DNA from: Baffinella frigidus
Lineage: Eukaryota > Cryptophyceae > Cryptomonadales > Baffinellaceae
DNA length: 41,401 nt
Assembly (NCBI GenBank): GCA_026770585.1
Contig: MU646930.1
Coordinates: 119,484 to 160,884, forward strand
Direction: 5' to 3'
Part shown: positions 12,301 through 21,600 of the stretch, piece after piece
Layout: each line of letters begins with the position of its first letter
Numbering within the stretch: the stretch's first letter is position 1
The notes under the pieces: model-generated
Database searches by the model: none
Told to the model about the DNA's origin: nothing
Seen by the model: only the letters and a program-made list of their open reading frames with translations
Made by a program: the position numbers and the translations under genes

Positions 12301-12344
12301 GTGAGTTCGATGGGGGCCTCCACTGGCGCAGGAACAGCCGGCAC
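3520..12344 (-). CDS. Ala-rich, helical multi-exon protein (partial gene model)
   Basis: At least eleven minus-strand exons have AG|exon|GT borders and are all phase 0 at both ends: 12344-12282, 11323-11264, 10191-10135, 9665-9609, 9249-9184, 8886-8824, 8554-8483, 7537-7370, 6482-6390, 5721-5503, 4580-4512 and 3681-3520. The first reads VPAVPAPVEAPIELTPQQIA. Next come charged Ala/Lys/Glu helices (EKADQERCAKEAAEAA, AKEKVDREVLANR), likely coiled coil. Then Ala/Pro/Lys-rich stretches follow, as in histone H1-like tails (KVAAPAAKVAAAVATPAKPA), and a Gly/Ala segment. I recognise no family and no catalytic motif. Start and stop codons were not found, and which exons are really joined is inference. 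All lie on one strand and could read through in frame. Many are flanked by decayed copies of themselves. It could also be two genes, or a continuation of the CBM20 gene upstream. Confidence 0.6.
4043..4575. repeat. inverted and direct copies of the IEIMN exon end
   Basis: The minus-strand exon 4580-4512 ends ...AKIEIMN|GTACCA. A direct partial copy ends at 4339 (minus strand, AKIEIMN|GTAACT). On the plus strand related copies end at 4059 (LKIELMN|GTAACA) and at 4144 (SKIEVMN|GTAACT, open from 4088). The plus-strand copies are inverted relative to the gene. All keep the splice donor. Confidence 0.65.
4588..5040. repeat. four TTTAGGG-plus-exon-start units
   Basis: Each unit has a short degenerate TTTAGGG stretch followed, on the minus strand, by the start of the Ala-rich exon (GCGGCG...GCGGAGTAA). 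Copies lie around 4670-4700, 4770-4805, 4890-4925 and 4985-5025. They look like decayed tandem duplicates of the acceptor plus first codons of exon 4580-4512. Confidence 0.7.
5110..5257. mobile_element. near-perfect foldback element
   Basis: Two arms of about 60 bp (5110-5170 and 5198-5257) are almost exact inverses, beginning AACGGCCTGAAAATGGGGTA. The centre holds the CCTACCGTAGG motif also found inside families B and C. It lies in a predicted intron. No coding capacity is present. Confidence 0.85.
6238..6294 (-). pseudogene. partial duplicate of exon 6482-6390
   Basis: Minus-strand PAAQPVQATALSVSAMMAK followed by GTGCAC matches the second half of exon 6482-6390 (PAAPPVQATASSVSAMMAK, then GTGCGC). 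The duplicate has an AAG acceptor and stays in phase 0, so it could be used as a shorter extra exon or be a decayed copy. A copy of the exon's first part (AAAGSKETAE|GTGCGG) lies to the right at about 6672-6702. Confidence 0.6.
7688..7822. mobile_element. family E hairpin element, copy 1
   Basis: The inner arms are CGAAAATTACTACAC and GTGTAGTAATTTTCG (about 7737-7790). The outer arms include TATTTGAGTCAAATA, itself palindromic, on both sides. Related hairpins occur at 22330, 31362 and 35071. Confidence 0.8.
8430..9030. repeat. TATACGTCAA minisatellite units between duplicated exons
   Basis: Units of about 20 bp built on GTATACGTCAACAATACGGC recur at 8435-8480, 8715-8820 and 8945-9020. Each block precedes, in plus coordinates, a copy of the minus-strand exon ending AHRWPQ or ANRAPQ. 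Exon and intron unit therefore appear to have been duplicated together. A degenerate exon copy at about 9094-9040 has lost its CAG end (TAG). Confidence 0.7.
8556..8658. mobile_element. family C element touching a splice acceptor
   Basis: The termini are TATCCCTTAAGTGACCAG and CTGGCCACTTAAGGGA. On the minus strand its left end reads ...AAGGGATAG directly before exon 8554-8483 (GAAAAAGCCCCT...), so the element appears to provide the AG of that acceptor. The sister exon at 8886 uses CCTATAG instead. Confidence 0.75.
9253..9423. repeat. GA microsatellite
   Basis: This is a GA-rich simple repeat with a short GT tract at about 9361-9374. It separates two duplicated Ala/Lys/Glu exons of the minus-strand gene. 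Confidence 0.9.
9834..10134. repeat. TTTGGGG / TTTAGGG intron array
   Basis: Tandem TTTGGGG (9840-10010) grades into TTTAGGG (10030-10130). On the minus strand the C-rich array runs from the donor of exon 10191-10135 to the acceptor of a decayed Ala/Lys/Glu exon copy at about 9833. The array therefore fills that intron with its C-rich strand as sense. Confidence 0.85.
10421..11115. repeat. inverted and direct copies of the EAAKAAVLTA exon
   Basis: Minus-strand copies ending A/V-L-T-A|GT(A/G)CGT lie near 11112-11076, 11035-10983 and 10942-10907, besides the intact exon 11323-11264. A plus-strand copy at 10421-10486 (ELTERTEAAKVAVLNA, then GTGCGT) is an inverted duplicate of 11035-10983. Several keep good donors but lack a clear acceptor. 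Confidence 0.6.
10588..10710. mobile_element. family B element, copy 3
   Basis: The termini are TACAGGGGTACTTCGCTCAT and the inverse ACGAGCAAGGTACCCCTGTA. The core contains CCTAGGACC-like and CTACTGTGGGGTCCTAGG motifs. It sits in a predicted intron. Confidence 0.85.
11940..12281. repeat. TTTAGGG / GTGCAGG intron array
   Basis: A degenerate TTTAGGG array with a perfect GTGCAGG heptamer block at about 12012-12062. It begins just downstream (minus sense) of the donor of exon 12344-12282. A copy of that exon's last codons plus donor (GCACGG|GTCTGA) lies inside it at about 12173-12185. Confidence 0.8.
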
Positions 12345-14272
12345 CTGCTCGGTTCACACAATTTGCTCAGAGCAGTGTGCAGAGAACTTACTTTTGCCAA
12401 ATGTGAAATATAATTCTTGAACGGTCACTTAGCAGGGACCGAAGACCTTTTCACCTTGAATTCAAGGTGAAATTTCGGTTGGAATCCAGGGCAATGGATA
12501 ATATTTTAGTACTAATCGTTTAGATGGACTGTATCCGTGAAGCCCTCGTTGGCTGTTACGTGGATTGCTCGAACGCATCTCGGAATATATCTGGATCAAT
12601 TCCGTTTCTCTAGGAGATTGAATAGGAGAAATTAGATAGGGCATTGTAAATTCAATTAGGCCTCCTAAGTAAATGAAAACACTAACTAGGGAACTGATTC
12701 AGTTATCTTTCGAGATGAGAATGCATCGTGGCTTGCAACGCGGGTGTGTGAAGATCCATTCCTGAGCCTTGTTCCCTACCATTCACACAGTGGGCTTCGC
12801 AGATCGGTCCATGTATTTTCGTGCTATTAATCACGAGTTGCTAGGTACAAAAAAATCCGATTAACCGAAATTTCATCCAGAATTATGGGGTTGGGGTTTG
12901 GGGTTTGGGGTTTGGGTTTTGGAGTTTGGGGTTTGGGGCTGTTGGGTTTGGGGTTCGGGGTTTGGGTTTCGGGGTTTGGGGTTTGGGGTTTGGGGTTTGG
13001 AGTTTGGGGCCTGGTGTTTGGTGTTTGGTGTTTGGTGTTTGGTGTTTGGTGTTTGGTGTTTGGTGTTTGGTGTTTGATGTTTGGTGTTAATCACGAATTG
13101 CTTGGTACAAAGAAATTCGATTAACCGAAATTTCATCCATAATTATGGGTTTGAGATTTGGTGTTTGGGGTTTGGTGTTTGGTGTTTGGCGTTTGGGGTA
13201 TGGGGTTTGACCTCCCCGAAGAACCCACCGTGGATCACTCGCACTTCCGCGGGTCCCTCAGACGCTGCAATGGGCAGAAAGCCTTCAGAACATGAAGCCT
13301 TTAGGACGAGCCTCCAGACCACGTGCCCACGTTTTTCATTTGCCATTCAGGGCTAGCGTTAAGCGTGTTCCCTGCGACGCTGCAGAAACAAGGGAGAAAC
13401 ACTACGGTTTAGTGTCCAGGGTTTAGACCCTGGACACTAAACCGTAGATCCAAGGATTAGGACGGCTGCCCTCATCCTTGAATCCGTAGTCTAAGGATTA
13501 GGGCAGCCGCACGGAAGCCCAGCATTCACGGGCCAGGAGCATCACCAGAAAACTTCATAGCTTCTGAATTTATCTATAGCCTCGGACTTCCGCCGTTCCC
13601 TGGGATGCTGTGAGACCGGTTGAGACAAAGACGCGACAGTTGGTCTCTGTTTAGGGTTTAGAGTCAACCTCACACCCTAACGCAAGTAGGTGGGGAAAGA
13701 CCGGTCGAGACAAAGGTACGACGTTTTGGAGGTTGAAGGAGTTTAGGGTTTAGAGCAAGCCTCAAACCCAGAGTATTCCTCAACCCCTAGGTGTGGGGGG
13801 CGAAACCGGTCGAGACAAAGACGCGGCGGTTGGTCTCTGCTCAGGGTCCTAGTGCACAACGTGCCCTGCGTTGTACATCTGTTCCAAAGCGGGTTCGGCG
13901 TAGGGCTCAAGGGAAACTTCGAAGGAAGCCGACGCCTTATCCACGCCAGAACTGGCGTCGTTGACTTAATTAAGACTCAAAGAATTTACCCTGAAAGATG
14001 TGCAAAGCGGATGTTTCGAGCCCTCTGGCGGGTGGAGACCGGTGGAGACGAAGACGCGGCAGTTGGTCTCTCCAGGCTCCCAGTGAGACGAACCGGTTGC
14101 TCTCTGTTGAGAGTTCAGAGTAAACCTCAAACCCTGACTCAAGTGTGCCTGAGCCAGGGCCTCAAAACCTCAAACTCTGACTCAGGGGAGAGACTGGTTG
14201 AGACGAAGACGCGACGGTTCGTCTCTGTTTAGGGTTTAGAGTGACCCTGACACCCAGAACCCAGAGTAAACC
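12345..14272. other. region between CBM20 gene and Ala-rich gene: repeats, no gene seen
   Basis: It holds a TTTGGGG/TTTGGTG array at 12888-13205, and a direct duplication of about 60 bp around TTAATCACGAGTTGCT (12826-12890 and 13085-13147) that flanks part of the array. There is a perfect palindrome at 13401-13447 (GTTTAGTGTCCAGG and its inverse). Decayed copies of the last CBM20 exon lie from 13310 on. No exon with a convincing protein signal was found between 12345 and 13300. Confidence 0.7.
13616..14232 (-). pseudogene. tandem decayed copies of CBM20 last exon
   Basis: Minus-strand copies of the exon at 14374-14273 lie downstream of it. The one at 13878-13805 keeps the acceptor and reads MYNAGHVVH, then a stop replaces the Trp and a frameshift follows. 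One at 14086-14041 has lost the start but keeps HWEPGETN. Shorter tails occur near 14190-14230 and 13616-13656. They share the GGTCTCTGTTTAGGGTTTAG flank, so exon and intron were copied together. Confidence 0.75.
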
Positions 14273-17200
14273 TCAAACCCTAACTGAAGTGGGCGGGGAG
14301 AGACCGGTGGTGACGAAAACGCGGCGGTTGGTCTCTCCAGGCTCCCAGTGCACGACGTGCCCTGCGTTGTTCATCTGTACCGAAGCGGGCTCGGTGTCAG
14401 GCTCATAACCAAACCACACTCACCGACAGGCTCATAGATTTCTGGATGACGCAGACCACGTGCCTCCCGACCACGTGCCCTAAGTTGTGCATCTGCCGCT
14501 CGGGGTTAGCGTCTAGCTTGCCGCTGCGTTCATCTGCACCGGGCTCGGCTTCAGGTCCGTCAAGTGTTGATTTCGCCCCAACATAGGCGAAAACCTCGAC
14601 CTTCCGTAGAAAAGATCTGCAGAAAAAGCATTGTTTGCTTTCGGGTCGGATTCAGGCTCATAACCAAAGCGGGCTCGGCGCCAGGCGCAGATAATTTTGG
14701 ATCACTCACCTCCAGACCACGTGCCCTAGGTCGTGCATCTGCCGCTCGGGGCTAGCGTCTAGCGTGCCGCAGTCAAGTGCTTCTTCCAGGCGCTCATCAT
14801 AGACTTTTGGACCACGCATCTCCCAGCTTGAGAGCAACAAAGAGGAAGAAGAGAAAGAAGGTGGTTCAGCTGTCGCGCCACCGGGGTCCTGCAGCGATCG
14901 GTGCCTTCCAACAGGGGGGGGCGTTTCAACGTCAGCTCTAGGGATCTACGGGTTCTAGGGATATATGGGCTCTAGTGATGTATGGGCTCAAAGAATACAT
15001 GGGCTCTAAGGAAATATGCGCTCTAAGGATATATGGGCTCTAGGGGTCTACGGGTTCTACGGATCTATGAGCTCTAGGGATCTACGTGCTCTAGGGATGC
15101 ATTAGCTCTAAGGATATATGGGCTCTGGGGATTTGTGGGCTCTAGAGGTCTACGGGCTCTAGGGGTCTACGGGCTCTATGCATCTACGATCTCGACGGAT
15201 ATATGGGCTCTAGGGATATATGTGCTCTAGGGATCTGTTGGCTCCAAGGATGTATGGGCTCTAGGGATACATGGGCTCTAGGGGTCTAGGGGCTGTAGGG
15301 ATCAACGGGTTCTAAGAATCTAGGGGCTCTAGGGATCTACGGGCTCTAAGGATCTATGGGCTCTAGGGAAATACGGGCTCTAGGGGTCTATGAGCTCTAA
15401 GGATATATGGGCGCTGCGGATCTACGGGCTCTAGATGTATGGGCGCTAGAGGTCCATGGACTCTAGGGATCTACTGGCTCTTGGGATATATGGGCTCTCG
15501 GGATCCGTGGGCTCTAAGGATATATGGGCTCTGGGGCTAAGGATCTCTGGGCTCTAAGGATGCAAGGATATATGGGCTCTCAGGATCCATGGGCTCTAAG
15601 TATCTATAGGCTCTAAGTATCTATGGGCTCTAAGTATCTATGGGCTCTAGGGGTCTACGGGCTTTAGGGGTCTACGGGCTCTACGGATAAATGGGCTCTA
15701 ATGATCTATGGTTTCTAGGGATCTACGGCCTCTACGGATACATGGGCAGAGATGTATGGGCTCTAAGGATCTGTGGGCTCAAGGATATATGGGCTCTAAG
15801 GATATATCGGCTGTAGGGATGCATAGGCTCTCGGCATATATGGTGGCTCTAGGGGTCTACGGGATCTAGGGGCCTTTGGGCTACAGAGATCTACGGGCTC
15901 TTGTGATCTATAAGCTCTAAGGATATATGGGCTCTAGGGATCTACGGCCTCTACGGATGTATGGGCTCTGAGAATCTACAGGCTCTCGGGATCTACGGGC
16001 TCTAGGGATACATAGGCTCTTGGGATATATGGGCTCTAGGGATCTACGGGTTCTAGGGGTATATAGGCTCTCAGGATCTATGCATCTACGATCTCTAAGG
16101 ATATATGGGCTCCAGGGGTCTATGGGCTCGAGGGATGCACGGGCTCTACCGGTCTATGTGATCTAGGGATCTACGGGCTCTGCGGATCAGCATAGCGATC
16201 TATGGGCTCTAGGGATGTGTGGGCTCTAGTGGTGTATGGGCTCTATGGATCTATGGGCTCTAGCGATCTATGGGCTCTAAGGATGTATGGGCTCTAGGGT
16301 TTACGGGCTCTTCGGATATACGGGCTCGTCGGATCTACAGGTTCTAGGAATCTATGAGATATATGGGTCTATAGACTCTAGTGATCTAGGGCTTTGAAGT
16401 GTATGGGCTCTAAGGCTCTATGGGCTCTGTGCATCTACGACCTGTACGGATATATATGGGCTCTAAGGATCTAAGGGCTCCACGGGTCTATGGGCTCTGA
16501 GGGTCTATGTGATCTAGGGATCTACGATCTCTAGGGATCTACAGGATATAAGGGTCTATGGACTCAGGTGATCTACGGGCGCTAGGGATGTATGGGCTCT
16601 GGTGGTCTATGGGCTCTATGGATCTATGGGCTCTAGCGATCTATGGGCTCTAAGGATATATGGGCTCTAGAGGTCCATGGGCTCTACGGATCTACGGCCA
16701 TGCCACAGTGGAGGATCCAGCGCTAGGGACAACCATGTGTCTCACGGCCCCCGATCAAAAGATAGCAAGCAATCGAGGAGGAAGCCCCTCCGGAAACACG
16801 GAAACAAGTTGCATCTGCAGCCCAAGCCTGGCAGCTCGAGCATACCACCAACCATCACGGAAGGACCACATCGATTGATTTCGACCTGTTCCCAAAAGCT
16901 GATTGTGTACCAAGATTGAGACTCAAGTTCACTCAGCCAGGCGAATTCGCCTGGCTGGCAAGGTAAATCTGAGGTCAGAAAATCGACGATTTGGTCTTTT
17001 GTGAGGGTTGGCGGTAGGCACCGATAGCTGCAGGACCCTGCCGGCCCCTAGCGTACCTTGCAGAACTTGAACTCGATCGGAGTGCATCCCTCGAGCGGCT
17101 CCAGGTCCAGCCGTAGCTTCCACACTGGCCACTGCGGATCGGAGCGGGCGTAAGTCAACAGGATCATTCGGAGGCGGTGGTGTCGGTCCGGGGGGGGGGG

Positions 17201-17675
17201 GGGGGAGGGAGAGGGAGGGCAGGCTACCGTTCCGTCGCAGTTCATTGTCACGGGCGCCTGCCAGCACCCCATCTCCGGGGAGGATCCCACCATCCCAACT
17301 GCTCCATGGGGCGGAATCTCAGTTGCTCGTGAATGGGGCGGATTCTCAAACGGCAGGAGCGATGTGGTGTCAGCAGAGGAAGGAGGAAGGGAATGGGTGG
17401 GGGGGCGTACCGCGCTCGCCCCACTCTGTTTCCTCACAGCGCACTTGGAACTCCACCGTCTCCGTGGCACCCTTCTCGACAGCAGCAGGCTCATCCGCCC
17501 CACCACGGAGATGCATCCCATGAGCGATGAGGAGCGACTGCGTGAGCGTGGACCGCGGCGCTCGGATCGAAAGTTCACGCAGGGGGAAAGGCGAGGAGTG
17601 GGATGAGGAAGCCGATAAGGCTGATGCCCCAACGGTCACAAGGAGAAGCCCATAAAAAATCTGCATGTGGCGCAT
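14273..17675 (-). CDS. CBM20 starch-binding-domain protein with signal peptide
   Basis: Four exons (17675-17411, 17298-17228, 17131-17057, 14374-14273) with phases 1, 0 and 0 give a 170-residue protein ending in TGA. Residues 1-22 (MQIFYGLLLVTVGASALS core) look like a signal peptide. Residues 23-73 are Ser/Arg/Ala-rich, possibly a targeting or linker segment. Residues 74 to about 161 match family 20 carbohydrate-binding modules in order: VEFQVRCEETEWGERV, GMVGSSPEMGCW, WPVWKLRLDL, IEFKF and GHVVHWEPGETNRRVFV. The conserved Trp101, Trp113, Trp116, Trp147 and Asn153-Arg154 are present. Such modules bind starch or glycogen. No catalytic domain is attached, so the role is binding or scaffolding. 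The last intron is 2.7 kb and holds a large minisatellite and a MITE-like element. The stop depends on reading through a possible donor (ACCG|GTCTCT), so further exons cannot be excluded. Confidence 0.88.
14455..14738 (-). pseudogene. extra copies of the CBM20 last-exon start
   Basis: Two minus-strand copies upstream of the used exon begin after a CGGCAG acceptor. The copy at 14738-14710 reads MHDLGHVVW and has an ideal donor GTGAGT directly after. The one at about 14497-14455 reads MHNLGHVV and then diverges. Both start with ATG, as the used exon does, and would enter in the same phase. The 14738 copy could be an alternative exon, but its product would lack the WEPG..NR end of the domain. 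Confidence 0.6.
14934..16697. repeat. 17-bp minisatellite, about 100 units
   Basis: About 1.76 kb of diverged tandem units of the form GGGCTCTAGGGATCTAC, with variants such as GGGCTCTAAGGATATAT. It lies wholly in the last intron of the CBM20 gene and holds no long open frame. Confidence 0.92.
16845..17013. mobile_element. family A element, copy 1
   Basis: The termini are CCACCAACCATCACGGAAGG and the inverse of the same motif (TTTGTGAGGGTTGGCGG), with inner CGACGATTTGGTC. It contains a small perfect inverted repeat GCCAGGCGAATTCGCCTGGC. It lies 44 bp downstream of the 5' splice site at 17057, in the CBM20 intron. Copy 2 (19536) is similar in inverted orientation. Confidence 0.85.
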
Positions 17676-18608
17676 CCCCACGGGATTTTCAAAAATCTGC
17701 TCTCATCAATTAATATACGTATATGGTGCCGTAGCCAATCCGTATATACGTATATGTACCAGTTTGTACGTATATCAACGCATCTACCTGTTCCTTGTTC
17801 GTGGACCTTGTGAAACGCGATGGGCTGCGCGCACAGCCACCAGGACTCATGGACAGCCGGCGGTTTGACGGATTCACAGGTTCGTGTGCCACCTCCGCGA
17901 GGAGGCCCCGCCTGGGAGGGACACGGGTTCATCTGACCCCCAATGTCAGCATCCTGCTTTTTTGTTGGAATCGGTTGGACAGCGATGGAATGCGCGCACA
18001 ACAAGCAGAGCTCATGGACCGGAGGCGGGTTGACGGATGCAGAGATGCTTGTGCCCTTTCCGGGAGGAGGGTCCCATTGGGAGGTATAGGTCGGTAGGCG
18101 ATGGTAGTGTGGTGGAAGGGGACTTCAGTGCTGTCAACAGAGAATGCCGCTGTCTAATTTTAGGTCGGAGACCGGGTTGGACAGCGATGGGTTGCGCGCC
18201 GAGCCACCAGGATGCATGGCCCGCGGGCGGATTTACGAATGCAGAGGTTGTTCACGCCTTTCATCGCAGGGTTTGGTGGACACAGAGGATTTGGGGGGCA
18301 CTGAGGGCTGTGCGATATAAGAGAGAGAGACAGACAGACAGCGCGAACGGTGGCTTCCCTGGCGAGGATGCCAGCCAGAATTGCTCCAGCTGCCCGTCTA
18401 CTGTTGTCTCTTCACTTGCCTACCCGCTCAAACCCGTCGAAGAATCACTGAAGCACTGCCACCAGCCACTAAAGTGAACCAAATCGAGCGATCGCAAAGG
18501 TTGATTTCTCCGTGGGTGGTAAACCACCAGGGGTTACCTCTTGGTGAAATTGCCCACAGTTCTGGATATCGCGATTTGGTTCACTTCTGAGGGCTGGTGG
18601 TGTGTTCC
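17676..18608. promoter_or_regulatory. divergent intergenic region with three about 110-bp repeats
   Basis: This stretch separates the predicted start codons of the CBM20 gene (leftward) and the receptor gene (rightward), so promoters of both are expected here. Three imperfect direct repeats lie at about 17818-17925, 17978-18085 and 18182-18290, each around GCGATGGGNTGCGCGC...CATGGAC...GGCGG. A TATACGTATA-rich stretch lies at 17713-17780. A family A element (18459-18600) abuts the receptor start. No specific promoter motif is claimed. An upstream non-coding exon of the receptor gene may also hide here. Confidence 0.55.
18459..18600. mobile_element. family A element, copy 4 (diverged)
   Basis: The ends CCACCAGCCACTAAAGTGAA and TTCACTTCTGAGGGCTGGTGG are inverse, with inner CCAAATCG and CGATTTGG. 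It ends 8 bp before the predicted start codon of the receptor gene. Confidence 0.75.
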
Positions 18609-21600
18609 ATGGTGGTGCAGGTTGGGACGTTGAATGCGCTCTCGACGACGTTCTCGTCAATCTCATTCATAGGAAGCAGCCTCATCATCCTCTGCTACCT
18701 CTGCTTCCCGTCCCTCCGGAAGGTGTGTTGTTGATCCTACCAGCAAAAACCAACAGCCTTGCCCGCATCTGTCTCTGGGTTGTCGGCGAGACAGGTATCG
18801 GTGTTATCGGTCGCTATCGGCTGAGGATGCAGGAGTTATCGGCTGAGGACAACTCCTTTTATCGGACTGATGAGTCCGTTCAAAGGAGTTACCGGCTGAG
18901 GACGATAGAGCGCTTGCGGGAAAACTTGGCCGATTTCAAGAAGATTTTTTTTCAGAAATCGAGAATTTTGTACCAGGACGTGACATTCAAACGGTCCATC
19001 TAAACGATTATGGAGCAAATTCTGAGAAAAAAAATCTCTTGAAAATCGGCCAAGTTTTCCCGCAAGCGCTCCTCCGCCGATATTTTTTTTCATCTTCTCC
19101 TCGATAACTTATTGGCCATGGCTTTGGGGAAATTTTCCAATCCCGTGAGAACCATTTTGGACCGGCGGGATTCCCGCGGATCCAGCCTGAAAAAAACGCT
19201 CGCCTTCACGGCCATCCCGCTCATCAAGACCCTGCCGTGCAACCCTCTTCCACCGATTCACCCGAGGGGGGTATTTACACCTCCCCCCACACCCCCCTCC
19301 CCCCAAGGTGGATATTCACTGATGTTTCATTCGCCGTAAACAGTTGAATAACGTGTTGGCTCGCCCTGCGTGGTACGGGCAGCGTGAGCCCTCCGGCCTC
19401 GTCACACCTCTCCCCCTGGCTCCATGCCGCGGTCGTGTTTGTCAACTGAACAAACCTCGCCTTTCCCCATGCAGTTCGCGTTCAAGCTGGTCTTCTTCCT
19501 CTCCCTCTCCGACGCGATGTCCACCATCGGTGACTACCAACCCTCAGCAAAAGACCAAATCGTCGATTTTCAGATCTCAAATTCACCTGGCAGAGACCCC
19601 AGATCTGGGGTCTCTGTGTCAACCTAAGTCCCAATCTTGGTACACAATCAACTTTTGGGAACAGGTCGAAATCCATCGATTTGGTTCTTCCGTGAGGGTT
19701 GGTGGGACCATCCTAGACTTCCAGTTGGCGATTTCTGGCCACCCCTAGGTCTTGCACAGCTCGTCCGAATAGAAGCTTTCCGACCGAGAATGAGGCTGCG
19801 GCATCTATCCCCACACCACGCGTCGGCCCCCACGTATCACATTCCCCTACACCTGATCTCCACGCGCTCTCCACCACCGACCATTTTTTCGAGCTCCCAG
19901 CATAGGCGGACACGGTAGGGTCCTAGGAGGAGGCGCTTGCTTATCTATCCCCATGTCACGCGTCTGCCCCCACGTCTCACATTGCCCTGAGCCTGAGCTT
20001 TTCACGCGCTCTCCACCTTCGGTGACCATCCGACCCTCCTCCCCCCAAGTCTCGCATCGCCCTACACCTGAGTTTGCCAACGCCGTGCTGTCCGAGAGAT
20101 ACCCGTCGGTATCCTAGCTCTGTCCCAGTTCAATTTGGGCTAGATAGAGTGCCCCCCCCAAAATGGATAGAGTGCCCCCCCCCCCGAAATTGTAGTAGAT
20201 AGAGTGCCCCCCCCCCGAAATTTCACAAGTGAATTTTGACACCTCCCCATGAAATTCACCCGTGAAAATTCGAGGGGGGCACTCTATCTACGAGCCCGAA
20301 TTGAACTGGGACAGAGCTAGGGGTTCCCGTCTCGCTTTGCCCTGAGCCTCAGTTTTCCCAGGTCGATGTATTAACGTTGGTATCCACCGGCCGGCAGGGG
20401 AGTTCGTTGGAACGGGGCTGAAGCTCGAAGGCGGTCTTCCGGATAGCTGCAGCGTCTGTCTGTTCCAGGTGCCCCCGCCTCTATTGTTATCCCTTAAGTG
20501 GCCAGTAGGCTCCTACACCCTACGGTAGGGCCCTAGGACCTGCCTAGGGCGAGTTAGGGTGAATATTCACCAGGGTGGATATTCACCCTGCGGGCACTTA
20601 AGGGATATCAGCTGCCGGAGTTATCAGATGGTCTCCTTCATAATCAGCTGGTAAGGCTGATAACTTATCAGCTAAACGCTGTATAACCCTACAGACCCTA
20701 TAGGTTCTGATATCTGCATTGCCGGAGTTATCAGATGGTTGTCAGATGGTTGGCGTCGTAAATATCCGATGGCCAGCTTAACGTTGATCAGATGGTCAGC
20801 TTCATAATTAGCTGTCAAGTCTGATAACTTACCAGCTACACGCTGATAGAACAACGCTACTGGCCGTGTCCCGCCTTCTCCCTCTCCGCACAACGTTTCG
20901 CGCACACGAGACACTTGACTGGGACCTTTCGTGGACTTCACGGGGACCTTTCGCGGACACCTACGCTAGACCTGAGGGTGGTCAATCGCAAAAGTCAACT
21001 CCCCAGTGCCGCGAGGTCAACTTTTGGAAGAAAGCACGGATTTCCGTGCTTTCTGCAATTGAGTTGACTTTTAATTGCTCCCGGTCACGTCTAAAGTAGT
21101 TCACTGGGATCTTTCGTGGACACACACTTGCATTTGCCTTACCTTGACAGGGTTGTTTCGCGCGCGTGGGACACTTGCCTCTGATATACGTGTATGTGCA
21201 ATGCACCAGCGCTGGTGCATTTCCTGGACACAGACACATCGTCCTTGGGCTGTGTTGGTTTCAGTCCGTGATCAACGCACGTTCATCAGGCGTGGCTGAT
21301 CTTTGACCTGGCGTCGGTGCTCTGGACCACTTTTCTCAGGCGTGGATGTTGGTTCGATCCGAAGTTGACGGCACTTTCCGCGGGCCTGGCTGTATTCCGA
21401 CCGGACGTGGGAAGGACGTCTCACCAATGGCTACGTGCCATTTAGTACCACGAAATGAAACGTTGCGTTCTGAAATTCCCAGTCATGATTTGGCAGGCGT
21501 GGCTGACGTCGATCTTCGACCTGGCGTCGGTGCTCTAGACGTTCCTAGGACCAGGCCTACAGTAGGACGTTCCTAGGACTAGCGGTTACAATAACCGCGA

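Noticed and set aside
11863-13136. Long open frames with G-F-R-V-Q or K-H-Q-T-P-N repeats
   Set aside because: These are read-throughs of TTTAGGG, GTGCAGG or TTTGGTG arrays whose seven-base unit keeps a 21-base period open.
16660-16919. Plus-strand open frames at the end of the minisatellite
   Set aside because: They overlap minisatellite and a family A element, and have no splice or protein-family support.
17048-17632. A 194-residue minus-strand open frame as one exon
   Set aside because: It crosses three CBM20 exon frames and intron sequence. The four-exon model explains the domain with matching phases.
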